Notes under the pieces: model-generated | The model's database searches: none | Told to the model about the DNA's origin: nothing | What the model saw: the letters and a program-made list of their open reading frames with translations, nothing else | Program-made: the position numbers and the translations under genes | Shown here: positions 1 to 6,174 of the stretch, piece after piece | Numbering within the stretch: the stretch's first letter is position 1 | Layout: each line of letters opens with the position of its first letter | NCBI GenBank assembly: GCA_031296345.1 | Contig: JARLFW010000008.1 | Location: forward strand, 1 to 8,794 | DNA from: Nitrosotalea sp. | GTDB taxonomy: Archaea; Thermoproteota; Nitrososphaeria; Nitrososphaerales; Nitrosopumilaceae | Length of the DNA stretch: 8,794 nt | Direction: 5' to 3'

Positions 1-37
1 TATCTGACTCGCTACAAAACTCTTTCCTAATTTTTTC

Positions 38-47
38 TTTAAATAAT
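38..47 (+). promoter_or_regulatory. TATA box (BoxA) for the MDR oxidoreductase gene
   Basis: The A/T-only stretch TTTAAATAAT is centred about 26 bases before the TTG at 68. That is the usual spacing between an archaeal TATA box and the transcription start, so the mRNA is probably leaderless and begins at or next to the start codon. No Shine-Dalgarno site lies between the box and the TTG, which agrees with this. Confidence 0.6.
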
Positions 48-67
48 AATTTCATCTGGGAATAATA

Positions 68-1066
68 TTGAATGCAATAGCAATTAGAAAACATGGAGGA
101 CCTGAGGTCTTGTCATATGAAAAAATTCCAGATCCTGTTCCTGAGAAGGGAGATGTCTTGGTTAAGGTAAATTATTGTGCAGTAAACCACTTGGATATCT
201 GGGTAAGAAATGGAATTTCAGGAAAAAAAGTATCATTTCCACACATTTTAGGCTGCGATATAAGCGGTACCTTGCTTGAAGGATTTGCAGGTTTTAAGAA
301 AGGTGATAAGGTAATTGTTTATCCTGCTTTTGATGGAAAAGTCCCACGAGTATCTTTTGGAATCATTGGTGGATTTGGAAAATATAGAGGAGGCTATTCG
401 GAATTAATCTCAGTTCCAAAAAAGAATATAATAAAAAAACCAGACTGGTTCTCTGATCAAGAAGCCGCCGCAATCAATGTCTCTTATCTTACATCTTGGA
501 ACATGTTAGAAAAATCAAGATGTAAAAAAGGCGACACTGTTCTAATCTGGGGAGCTAACAGTGGAGTGGGCTCGGCAGCAATACTACTTGCAAAAGCTAA
601 AGGATTGAAAGTCATAACAATCGCATCAGATAAAAATAAAATAAAATTTGCAAAAAAACTAGGTGCAGACTTTGTAATAGATCGCAGTACTCAAGATGTC
701 ATATCACAAGTTCTAAAGATTACAAATCAAGGTGGAGTAGATGCAGTAATTGATCATGTTGGAGCAAAGACTTGGCCTGTAAGCCTTGAAGTTCTCAAAG
801 TGAAGGGGAGAATGATTGCATGTGGTACTACAACAGGAGGAGAAGCCATAGTAAACATTAGAGCATTTTACAGCAAAGAGGCTCAAATAATTGGTGCATA
901 TCTTGGATCAAAGTCACAATTGATATCACTGCATAAATTTATGAAATTAAAAAAAATAAAACCTGCAATTGATGGTATCTTTGAACTAAAAGATGCCAAA
1001 ATTGCACATCAAAAGATGGAACAAAGCAACCAGTTTGGAAAGATACTATTGCACGTATCTAACTGA
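68..1066 (+). CDS. MDR-family zinc-type alcohol dehydrogenase / quinone oxidoreductase-like protein
   Basis: NAD(P)H-dependent medium-chain dehydrogenase/reductase of 332 residues, a normal length for the family. The N-terminal GroES-like domain covers about residues 1-125, with the family signature VNHLDIWVRNG near 39-49 and LGCDISG at 61-67. The Rossmann domain follows, with the dinucleotide loop GANSGVGSAA at 162-171 and the DHVGAKTW segment at 229-236. The structural-zinc lobe of four closely spaced cysteines, usually found between the GDxV strand (79-83) and the GGYSE segment (108-112), is absent: residues 84-107 hold no cysteine. A TTG start is chosen because the alignment to family N-termini begins there, a TATA box lies 26 bases upstream, and the nearby ATG at 72 is out of frame and stops at once. 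Substrate unknown. A role as an enoyl/acryloyl-CoA or quinone reductase is possible but is inference only. The 3' end overlaps the convergent small gene by 8 nt. Confidence 0.9.
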   Translation: MNAIAIRKHGGPEVLSYEKIPDPVPEKGDVLVKVNYCAVNHLDIWVRNGISGKKVSFPHILGCDISGTLLEGFAGFKKGDKVIVYPAFDGKVPRVSFGIIGGFGKYRGGYSELISVPKKNIIKKPDWFSDQEAAAINVSYLTSWNMLEKSRCKKGDTVLIWGANSGVGSAAILLAKAKGLKVITIASDKNKIKFAKKLGADFVIDRSTQDVISQVLKITNQGGVDAVIDHVGAKTWPVSLEVLKVKGRMIACGTTTGGEAIVNIRAFYSKEAQIIGAYLGSKSQLISLHKFMKLKKIKPAIDGIFELKDAKIAHQKMEQSNQFGKILLHVSN

Positions 1067-1292
1067 CAAATTGTCTGCAATCACAATCTAATACAAGACA
1101 GGTCTCGCTGTGCCTGATATGGTCATACATGCCATGGCCACAACTAACATTCTTACATGTATAACGAGTTTTCTCCCTCTCAACGACCTTGCGGGCAATC
1201 TCATTTGCCTGCTCTTTTGGATACCCCTTTTTGTCTATATAATAATGGACTACTCTGTTGTAGAGTTCGTTTGGATCAAATGTATGGCTCAA
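1059..1292 (-). CDS. Small Cys/His-rich putative zinc-binding protein, function unknown
   Basis: A protein of 77 residues. The N-terminal half (about 1-43) is charged and likely helical. The C-terminal half carries C46-x4-C51-x-H53-x4-H58-x2-H61-x3-C65-x4-C70-x-C72, enough ligands for one or two zinc ions, and ends in a short CRQF tail motif. I do not recognise a named family; the CGH...H...C...C.C pattern resembles small zinc-binding modules seen in many prokaryotic hypothetical proteins. The start is TTG at 1292; no in-frame ATG or GTG exists between it and the stop upstream at 1320-1322. An AT-rich AACTAATAGTTT (1317-1328, minus strand) about 30 bases upstream could be its TATA box. It lies 46 nt behind the aconitase stop, so read-through from that gene is also possible. 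The stop overlaps the convergent oxidoreductase gene by 8 nt. Confidence 0.75.
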   Translation of the reverse strand: MSHTFDPNELYNRVVHYYIDKKGYPKEQANEIARKVVEREKTRYTCKNVSCGHGMYDHIRHSETCLVLDCDCRQFVS

Positions 1293-1338
1293 GACTGATA
1301 GAAAATAATGGTGACGAAACTATTAGTTCTTGCTTTTT

Positions 1339-3639
1339 TTAATTGGCCTGAGCTTCTCGTTCACGTAAAATATTCAAAGCAGAGCCTGCCTTGAACCACT
1401 TTATCTGAAAATCATTGTACGAGTGTTTGAGTACAATCTCATCTTTTGTTCCATCCTTGTGGTGTAAAATACATCTAACATTTTTTCCTGGCTGCAATTG
1501 GGACAAATCCAAGATGCTAATTTTATCAGTCTCTTGTATTTTGTCATAATCAGATGGATTTACAAAAGTAAGTGCAAGCACTCCTTGTTTTTTTAGATTA
1601 GTTTCATGAATACGGGCAAAACTTCTTGCAACGACGGCACTGCATCCAAGATATCTTGGAGACATGGCAGCGTGCTCCCTGCTGCTGCCTTCACCATAAT
1701 TGTTATCACCGATTACAATCCATTTAAGTCCCTTGTCTTTGTACTGTCTTGCAATAACTGGAAATGATTCTGTATTTCCATTTAGTTCGTTCTTTCCCTT
1801 ACCAACATCGCCTGAAAATGCATTAACTGCTCCAAGGAATACATTGTCACTTATTTTATTAATGTGGCCACGCAATGACAACCACGCACCTGCTGGAGAT
1901 ATGTGATCTGTTGTACACTTGCCTTTAGCTTTTAGCAACAGTGGCAATTCCACAAAGTCTTTGCCATCCCACTTCAAAAATGGTTCTAGTTTTTGCAACC
2001 TCCCACTAGATGGATTTATCACAACAGTAATCTCGTCTGGATTTGCAGCCGGTGGAACGTAAATGTCTCCAATATTTGAAAATCCCTTGGATGGAACTTC
2101 TGGTGCCTTTTTTGGAGGTTCTAGCTTGAACTCTTTTCCATCAGGTCCCTTGAGAGTGTCTTTAAGAGGATTAAATGATAATCTGCCGCCTAGTGCAAGT
2201 GCGACAATTAGTTCAGGACTGCCCATAAAGGCCATCGTCTCTCTTCTGCCATCATTTCGTCCGGGGAAATTTCGATTAAATGAAGTAATTATTGTATTTG
2301 GCTCACCTGGTTTCATCTCAGGTCTGTTCCATTGTCCTATGCATGGGCCACATGCGTTTGCAAGAACAGTTGCTCCGATATCATTCAGAGTCTTCATCTG
2401 TCCATCGCGCTCTATTGTTGCACGGATCTGTTCTGAACCAGGAGTTACTAGAAGAGGAATTTTTATACCAATCCCATGAGACTTGGCCTGTTCTGCAACA
2501 GATGCGGCTCTTGTCATGTCTTCATAAGAGGAGTTGGTACAACTTCCAATAAGTGCTACAGATATTGTATCAAGATAATTATTTTTCTTGACATCATCAG
2601 CTAGCTGAGATATTGGTCTTGCAAGGTCTGGAGTATGTGGACCTGCAATATATGGCTCCAATGTAGAAAGATCAATTTCTATAACTTTGTCAAAATATTT
2701 TTCTGGATTTTGTTCAACTTCAGGATCTGCAACAAGAATTTCTCTGTGCTTGTTTGCAAGTTCTGCAATCTGTCCTCGGTTAGTTGATTTTAGATAAACT
2801 TCCATCTTATCATCATATGGAAATACAGAACATGTTGCACCGATTTCTGCACCCATGTTGGTAATTGTTGCTTTACCAGTACAGCTAATTGATCTTGTAC
2901 CAGGTCCAAAATATTCTACAACTGCATTTGTTCCACCAGATACTGTAAGCTTCATTGCTACATACAGAATGACATCTTTTGGTGCAACCCATCCGTTTAG
3001 TTCACCTTTTAGATGGATACCAATTCTTTTCGGATACAAAAGTTCCCATGGAAATCCCGCCATTACCTCAGTTGCATCCAATCCTCCTACTCCTATAGCA
3101 AGCATACCTAGACCACCTGCGTTTGGTGTATGAGAGTCAGTTCCAATCATCAATCCACCTGGAAAAGCATAATTTTCTAGTACAACCTGATGAATAATTC
3201 CTGCACCTGGTTTCCAAAATCCAATTCCGTATTTTCTACAAGATGATTCAAGAAACTTGTATACTTCGCTGTTCTCATCTAGTGCAACTTTGATATCTAC
3301 ATCTCCGCTAACTTTGGCTCGTATGAGATGATCACAGTGTACAGTTGTTGGAAGTGAACTTCGCTTAAGACCAGACTGCATGAATTGTAAAATTACCATC
3401 TGTCCTGTTACGTCTTGTAATGCAACTCTGTCAGGTCTGAGAAATGAATAGCTTTTACCTGGATCTAGATCTTTTGCACTTTCAATATCATCAAGATGAC
3501 CAACTAGAATTTTTTCAGTTAGAGTAAGAGGTCTGTTGACAAGTTTTCTATATTTTGATATGTTTTCTTCAATTTTGGTGTAAACCTTTGAAACTAGCTC
3601 AGGAGTTGTTTCTATTTGCATACCATTCCAGTATAACAT
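1339..3639 (-). CDS. acn: Aconitate hydratase, mitochondrial (ACO2)-type
   Basis: Catalyses citrate to isocitrate via cis-aconitate, using a [4Fe-4S] cluster; cytoplasmic. At 766 residues it matches the mitochondrial-type aconitase length rather than the roughly 890-residue AcnA/IRP type. Visible landmarks are RPLTLTEKIL (36-45), HCDHLI (101-106) with the catalytic Asp-His pair D103/H104, GTDSHTPN (166-173), and cluster ligand C367 in GSCTNSSYEDM. Ligands C430 and C433 lie in ANACGPCIGQW. The swivel domain has GKCTTDHISPAG (573-584) and the active-site loop GEGSSREHAA (649-658), with Ser652 and Arg654 expected to contact substrate. Nothing key is missing. In ammonia-oxidising archaea it would feed 2-oxoglutarate and glutamate synthesis from the citrate branch; that role is family knowledge. 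The start is uncertain: ATG at 3639 (M1) or ATG at 3621 (M7), depending on which of two overlapping promoters is used. It lies 52 nt downstream of pdxT but probably has its own promoter. Confidence 0.96.
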   Translation of the reverse strand: MLYWNGMQIETTPELVSKVYTKIEENISKYRKLVNRPLTLTEKILVGHLDDIESAKDLDPGKSYSFLRPDRVALQDVTGQMVILQFMQSGLKRSSLPTTVHCDHLIRAKVSGDVDIKVALDENSEVYKFLESSCRKYGIGFWKPGAGIIHQVVLENYAFPGGLMIGTDSHTPNAGGLGMLAIGVGGLDATEVMAGFPWELLYPKRIGIHLKGELNGWVAPKDVILYVAMKLTVSGGTNAVVEYFGPGTRSISCTGKATITNMGAEIGATCSVFPYDDKMEVYLKSTNRGQIAELANKHREILVADPEVEQNPEKYFDKVIEIDLSTLEPYIAGPHTPDLARPISQLADDVKKNNYLDTISVALIGSCTNSSYEDMTRAASVAEQAKSHGIGIKIPLLVTPGSEQIRATIERDGQMKTLNDIGATVLANACGPCIGQWNRPEMKPGEPNTIITSFNRNFPGRNDGRRETMAFMGSPELIVALALGGRLSFNPLKDTLKGPDGKEFKLEPPKKAPEVPSKGFSNIGDIYVPPAANPDEITVVINPSSGRLQKLEPFLKWDGKDFVELPLLLKAKGKCTTDHISPAGAWLSLRGHINKISDNVFLGAVNAFSGDVGKGKNELNGNTESFPVIARQYKDKGLKWIVIGDNNYGEGSSREHAAMSPRYLGCSAVVARSFARIHETNLKKQGVLALTFVNPSDYDKIQETDKISILDLSQLQPGKNVRCILHHKDGTKDEIVLKHSYNDFQIKWFKAGSALNILREREAQAN

Positions 3640-3647
3640 GTACTGAA

Positions 3648-3685
3648 TTTAATATAATCGGTGTTTTCTACAATTAGATATAAAA
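3648..3685 (-). promoter_or_regulatory. Two candidate TATA boxes for the aconitase gene
   Basis: On the minus strand TTTATATCT (about 3677-3685) would place transcription start near 3654, giving a leader of about 15 nt to the ATG at 3639. TTATATTAAA (3648-3657) would place it near 3626, downstream of that ATG and about 5 nt before the second in-frame ATG at 3621. Both have plausible archaeal BoxA composition, so the promoter and the start codon are linked uncertainties. Confidence 0.5.
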
Positions 3686-3688
3686 AAA
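3682..3688 (-). terminator. Poly-T terminator after pdxT
   Basis: A run of seven T on the minus strand begins three bases after the pdxT stop codon. Archaeal RNA polymerase terminates at such U-runs without needing a hairpin. The run directly abuts the first candidate aconitase TATA box, so the pdxS-pdxT unit and the aconitase gene are probably separate transcripts. Confidence 0.5.
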
Positions 3689-3691
3689 TCT

Positions 3692-4309
3692 CTAATGCTT
3701 TGCTTTGATTAGATTTACAAAGTATTTGTGTAGTGACAAGTCACCTGTTAATTCAGGATGAAATGAAGTACCTACTACATTTCCTTGTTTTACTGCAATT
3801 ATCTTTTCGTTAAACTTTGACAAGACTTCGACATTTTTTCCTGTTTCTATTATAGAAGGTGCTCGAATAAACACTCCTGGAAATTTTGAGATGCCAATTT
3901 TGTCAATAGATATCTCAGATTCAAACGAATCCTTTTGTCTTCCAAATGCATTTCTTTCTATTTTGACATCAAGATAATCTAACAATGGCTGGTCCATCTC
4001 TCCAATTACTTTATCCTTTGCCTTTTTTGATAGCATAATCATTCCTGCACAGATTCCAAAAACAGGCATTCCGCTTGCAATTTTTTCTTTAATTTTTTTT
4101 AGTGAACCGTTTACCATTGATAAAGTGCCAATTACTGTGCTTTCTCCGCCTGGAATAATCAATCCATCAAGGTCTGATATCTGCTCTGGAGTCTTGACCT
4201 CATTTACTATACCCTCAAGGCCAAGTTCTTCTAGTGCCATCTTTGTTGCCATGATATTTTCTGCAACATCTCCCTGAACTGCCAATACACCGATACTAAT
4301 GCCACTCAT
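3692..4309 (-). CDS. pdxT: Pyridoxal 5'-phosphate synthase glutaminase subunit PdxT
   Basis: Class I glutamine amidotransferase subunit of the DXP-independent PLP synthase. It hydrolyses glutamine and channels ammonia to PdxS. At 205 residues it is slightly longer than typical (about 190-200). Landmarks are the N-terminal [13 protein letters not shown] (6-18), PGGEST (53-58), the nucleophile C87 in GICAGMIML, the RNAFGRQ segment (119-125), and the catalytic His184/Glu186 in [10 protein letters not shown]. The complete triad indicates an active enzyme. Its ATG overlaps the pdxS stop in an ATGA (4306-4309), so it is co-transcribed and probably translationally coupled, fitting the fixed stoichiometry of the PdxS-PdxT complex. 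No separate promoter or clear Shine-Dalgarno site is evident before it. Confidence 0.97.
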   Translation of the reverse strand: MSGISIGVLAVQGDVAENIMATKMALEELGLEGIVNEVKTPEQISDLDGLIIPGGESTVIGTLSMVNGSLKKIKEKIASGMPVFGICAGMIMLSKKAKDKVIGEMDQPLLDYLDVKIERNAFGRQKDSFESEISIDKIGISKFPGVFIRAPSIIETGKNVEVLSKFNEKIIAVKQGNVVGTSFHPELTGDLSLHKYFVNLIKAKH

Positions 4310-5274
4310 GCTGTGCTACCGCGTTCTTGCATTCGAAGATCAAGATTCTTTGTATCCAACCCTAACATTGATTGTCTTTCATCAATCATTTTTTGTGCTT
4401 CCTTAACTTTGTCTGGATCTTCCCAGAATGTTGTTGCAAGTACTATAGCTTGAGCTCTTTCCTTTGCATCATCTGCCTTGAAGATTCCAGAACCTACAAA
4501 GACTCCGTCACAGCCAAGTGTCATCAAATATGCGGCATCTGCTGGAGTTGATATTCCACCAGCTGCAAAATTTACAACAGGTAATCTGCCTAGACTTGCA
4601 GTCTCTTCTAAAATAGAATATGAAACTTTGAGTTCTCTTGCAACACTAATCAAGTCCTGCTCATCTCCTGCATCATAGATTGATTTTATGCGTCGTAGTT
4701 CGGTGTTGACATTTTTAATATGAATCACAGCTTCTGCAACATTTCCAGTACCAGGCTCTCCTTTTGTTCTAATCATTGCTGCACCCTCTTCTATTCTTCG
4801 CAATGCCTCACCAAGATTTCTTGCACCATTTACAAATGGAGTGGTAAAATCCCATTTCCATATGTGATGATTTTCATCAGCTGGTGTTAGAACTTCGGAC
4901 TCGTCTATCATGTCAACATTTGTTTCTTGTAAAACCATTGCTTCGTACACATGACCTATTCTGCATTTTGCCATGACAGGAATTGTTACAGAATCCATAA
5001 TTTCTTGAATAATTCTTATGCTTGCAGTTCTTGCAACACCGCCAGCTTTTCTAACATCAGATGGAAGTTTATCTAAAACCATTACTGCGACTGCGCCAGA
5101 TTCTTCTGCAATTTGGGCTTGTTCAACAGTTGTAACATCCATTACAACTCCATTTTTTAGCATGTGAGCAAAACCACGTTTTAGAGTTGAAGTTCCTCGT
5201 ATAGTACTAAACGAGCCGACATTTTCCCTAACTACTCCTTTAGAATTACCCAGATCACCAGAAAGAGGAATCAT
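4306..5274 (-). CDS. pdxS: Pyridoxal 5'-phosphate synthase lyase subunit PdxS
   Basis: Makes PLP from ribose 5-phosphate, glyceraldehyde 3-phosphate and ammonia supplied by PdxT. It is a (beta/alpha)8 barrel that forms dodecamers in known members. At 322 residues it is about 25 longer than common bacterial PdxS. The core begins with [17 protein letters not shown] (31-47; D46 is the conserved Asp). Catalytic Lys103 lies in [10 protein letters not shown] and Lys171 in [11 protein letters not shown]. Further signatures are [11 protein letters not shown] (124-134), [17 protein letters not shown] (232-248) and [11 protein letters not shown] (256-266). The extra length is an N-terminal extension (about residues 1-24). 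No in-frame ATG, GTG or TTG occurs between M1 and M38, and a TATA-like element sits about 27 bases before M1, so the extension looks genuine. Its C-terminus ends in the typical RMQERG tail. First gene of the pdxS-pdxT operon. Confidence 0.98.
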   Translation of the reverse strand: MIPLSGDLGNSKGVVRENVGSFSTIRGTSTLKRGFAHMLKNGVVMDVTTVEQAQIAEESGAVAVMVLDKLPSDVRKAGGVARTASIRIIQEIMDSVTIPVMAKCRIGHVYEAMVLQETNVDMIDESEVLTPADENHHIWKWDFTTPFVNGARNLGEALRRIEEGAAMIRTKGEPGTGNVAEAVIHIKNVNTELRRIKSIYDAGDEQDLISVARELKVSYSILEETASLGRLPVVNFAAGGISTPADAAYLMTLGCDGVFVGSGIFKADDAKERAQAIVLATTFWEDPDKVKEAQKMIDERQSMLGLDTKNLDLRMQERGSTA

Positions 5275-5295
5275 GAATTTTGATCGCGCCTTAGG

Positions 5296-5310
5296 CTATT
5301 TATTTTATTA
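5296..5310 (-). promoter_or_regulatory. TATA box for pdxS-pdxT, overlapping the preceding gene's stop
   Basis: The minus-strand A/T-only stretch TAATAAAATAAATAG is centred about 27-29 bases upstream of the pdxS ATG, predicting a leaderless or near-leaderless mRNA. It covers the last codons and TAA of the upstream membrane-anchored gene (stop at 5300-5302), so that gene and pdxS can be expressed independently although only 25 nt apart. Confidence 0.6.
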
Positions 5311-5809
5311 TTTCTGCTATAACACCATCTAGACTGGTTTGAACTTGGCTTATCAGCGGAGGAATGAATTCGTCGGTGGAATTCTGGTCAGGCCAGGAGA
5401 CATTGACTGATTTGCCGTCTAGTGTTATCTGTAATCCATACTTGTCATATTCGTTCAGATCGCTTTTTACTGGAAAAGATGTTTGTGGAATTTGCATAAA
5501 TCCTGTCTCTTTTACAAGCCCAGTAAGTCTTGTAACCTCTTCTTTTGATAACTGATATTTTACATCAGGCTCAGAATAGCCGTTTTTTGTTAAACTATAG
5601 CTTGCTTGGCCATCATTAGATATGGTCAAAACTTCAGTCGTTTCAGCGCCAATATTCTGTGTAAGACCAAATGATATTTTTTTGAGGTGTTGCTTGCTGT
5701 ATTCTATTGATATGACATCATCAGAATTGACTGCAACATTTGTAATTTCGGGTCTGAGAAGCGTTGGAACTACAATGAAAAGAGCAGCCAAGATAGGAAT
5801 TGCTCCCAA
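5300..5809 (-). CDS. Membrane-anchored extracytoplasmic protein, function unknown
   Basis: A protein of 169 residues when started at the TTG at 5809. The first 18 residues (GAIPILAALFIVVPTLL) are strongly hydrophobic and followed by Arg-Pro, so this is a signal anchor with the rest most likely outside the membrane. The soluble part is acidic and beta-rich: a segment with LTISNDGQASYSLTKNG (61-77), a helix at about 88-103, then GFMQIPQTSF (103-112) and YGLQITLDGKSVNVSWPD (124-141). It has no cysteines. The arrangement (turn-rich strand, helix, 'F..IP' and 'Y.I.L.DGK...V.W') resembles small secreted domains found in many prokaryotic hypothetical proteins, but I cannot name a family. The start is doubtful: the hydrophobic stretch continues upstream (RPIILIL) to about 5828, yet no ATG, GTG or TTG is in frame before the stop at 5888-5890. 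Likely transcribed separately from pdxS. Confidence 0.75.
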   Translation of the reverse strand: MGAIPILAALFIVVPTLLRPEITNVAVNSDDVISIEYSKQHLKKISFGLTQNIGAETTEVLTISNDGQASYSLTKNGYSEPDVKYQLSKEEVTRLTGLVKETGFMQIPQTSFPVKSDLNEYDKYGLQITLDGKSVNVSWPDQNSTDEFIPPLISQVQTSLDGVIAEIIK

Positions 5810-5911
5810 GATTAAGATTATTGGACGGACTAAATTTTTCCACTCCTTGATTTTGTGTAGTACAACGCTTAAAGTATCATTATACCATCAATAAATCTTC
5901 AGAAACTTGAG

Positions 5912-5921
5912 TAAATTAAAA
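5912..5921 (+). promoter_or_regulatory. TATA box for tRNA-Trp
   Basis: TAAATTAAAA is centred about 31 bases before the first base of the tRNA (5948), predicting a start some 5 nt upstream of the mature 5' end and hence a very short leader. A second weaker A/T element (ATTTATG, 5931-5937) is too close to the tRNA to fit. Confidence 0.5.
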
Positions 5922-5976
5922 TTCAAGTGCATTTATGGTCATTACGTGGGGTCGTAGCCTAGCCTGGTATGGCGAC

Positions 5977-6003
5977 AGTTTAGATCACATTGATCACCGC
6001 TAA
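5977..6003 (+). other. Non-canonical tRNA-Trp intron 1 (position 28/29, 27 nt)
   Basis: This intron interrupts the 5' strand of the anticodon stem. A bulge-helix-bulge forms: the central 4-bp helix is GGCG (5971-5974) with CGCT (5998-6001, one G-U). The first bulge is A-C|A (5975-5977) and the second is A-A|G (6002-6004), cut between the second and third bases. Inside the intron, GATC (5983-5986) pairs with GATC (5992-5995) around a 5-nt loop. The outer helix is weak, so this is a relaxed motif. Only this cut position restores a perfect anticodon stem; shifting by one base breaks it. Confidence 0.88.
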
Positions 6004-6012
6004 GGGCTCCAG

Positions 6013-6066
6013 TGGTTTCACAAGCTTCACTGACGTTAGGATGATGTACAGTTTGGAGCTGTAGTG
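6013..6066 (+). other. Canonical tRNA-Trp intron 2 (position 37/38, 54 nt)
   Basis: It lies directly 3' of the anticodon at the usual archaeal site. The central helix is CTCC (6007-6010) with GTAG (6061-6064), containing one C-U mismatch. The bulges are A-G|T (6011-6013) and T-G|A (6065-6067). The outer helix is GGG (6004-6006) with CCC (6068-6070). The inner helix is GGTTTCA (6014-6020) with TGGAGCT (6054-6060), including wobble pairs. The intron holds CTGA (6030-6033) and ATGATGT (6041-6047), reminiscent of box D'/C', but not a complete C/D guide RNA. Confidence 0.87.
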
Positions 6067-6126
6067 ACCCGTGTGTCGCCGGTTCAATTCCGGTCGGCCC
6101 CACCATCTGATCTTTCTTTGACCTAA

Positions 6127-6136
6127 CAGTTATAAG
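6127..6136 (+). promoter_or_regulatory. Candidate TATA box for the 210-residue protein gene
   Basis: AGTTATAAGG is centred near 6133 and predicts a transcription start near 6159. That gives a leader of about 54 nt carrying the upstream mini-ORF and the Shine-Dalgarno site. An alternative A/T run (ATTTTAAAAAATTAAA, 6179-6194) centred about 26 bases before the TTG at 6213 could instead give a leaderless mRNA. I favour the first because a strong Shine-Dalgarno site is useful only with a leader. Confidence 0.4.
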
Positions 6137-6174
6137 GAAAAAGGCTCCTAGTATTGTCGCTGGGGAAGTTGGGA

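Larger units (their letters stand above)
5948..6105 (+). tRNA. tRNA-Trp (anticodon CCA) with two introns and encoded CCA
   Basis: Removing 5977-6003 and 6013-6066 leaves a 74-nt cloverleaf plus CCA. The acceptor stem 5948-5954 (GGGGTCG) pairs with 6095-6101 (CGGCCCC) with one G-U. The D-arm is 5957-5973, with a U-U mismatch closing the loop and GG at 5966-5967. The anticodon stem ACGGG is assembled from 5975-5976 plus 6004-6006 and pairs perfectly with CCCGT at 6068-6072. The anticodon loop is C-U-CCA-G (6007-6012) plus A6067; the anticodon CCA is 6009-6011. The variable loop is 6073-6077 and the T-arm 6078-6094, with loop TTCAATT. The Levitt pair G15-C48 is present, and the discriminator A6102 and G1-C72 pair agree with archaeal tRNA-Trp. 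CCA at 6103-6105 is genomically encoded. A T-rich stretch (6111-6119) just after may terminate transcription. Confidence 0.93.

Noticed and set aside
1318..1328. Perfect short palindrome AACTATTAGTT upstream of the 77-residue gene
   Set aside because: Arms of five bases in AT-rich DNA arise easily; it more likely belongs to the TATA element there.
1110..1342. Two short plus-strand open frames opposite the 77-residue gene
   Set aside because: They mirror the Cys-rich gene on the other strand and have no promoter at a proper distance or plausible protein character.
1700..3133. Several plus-strand open frames opposite the aconitase gene
   Set aside because: Aconitase is unambiguous over its whole length; these are complementary-strand artefacts rich in Ser/Pro/Leu.
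4478..5894. Plus-strand open frames opposite pdxS and the membrane-anchored gene
   Set aside because: Same reason: antisense shadows of genes with clear coding character.
6030..6047. CTGA plus ATGATGT in tRNA-Trp intron 2 as a box C/D guide RNA, as in haloarchaeal tRNA-Trp introns
   Set aside because: Only a D'/C'-like pair is present; no terminal C and D boxes with a closing stem are seen, and no guide complementarity to the tRNA was found.
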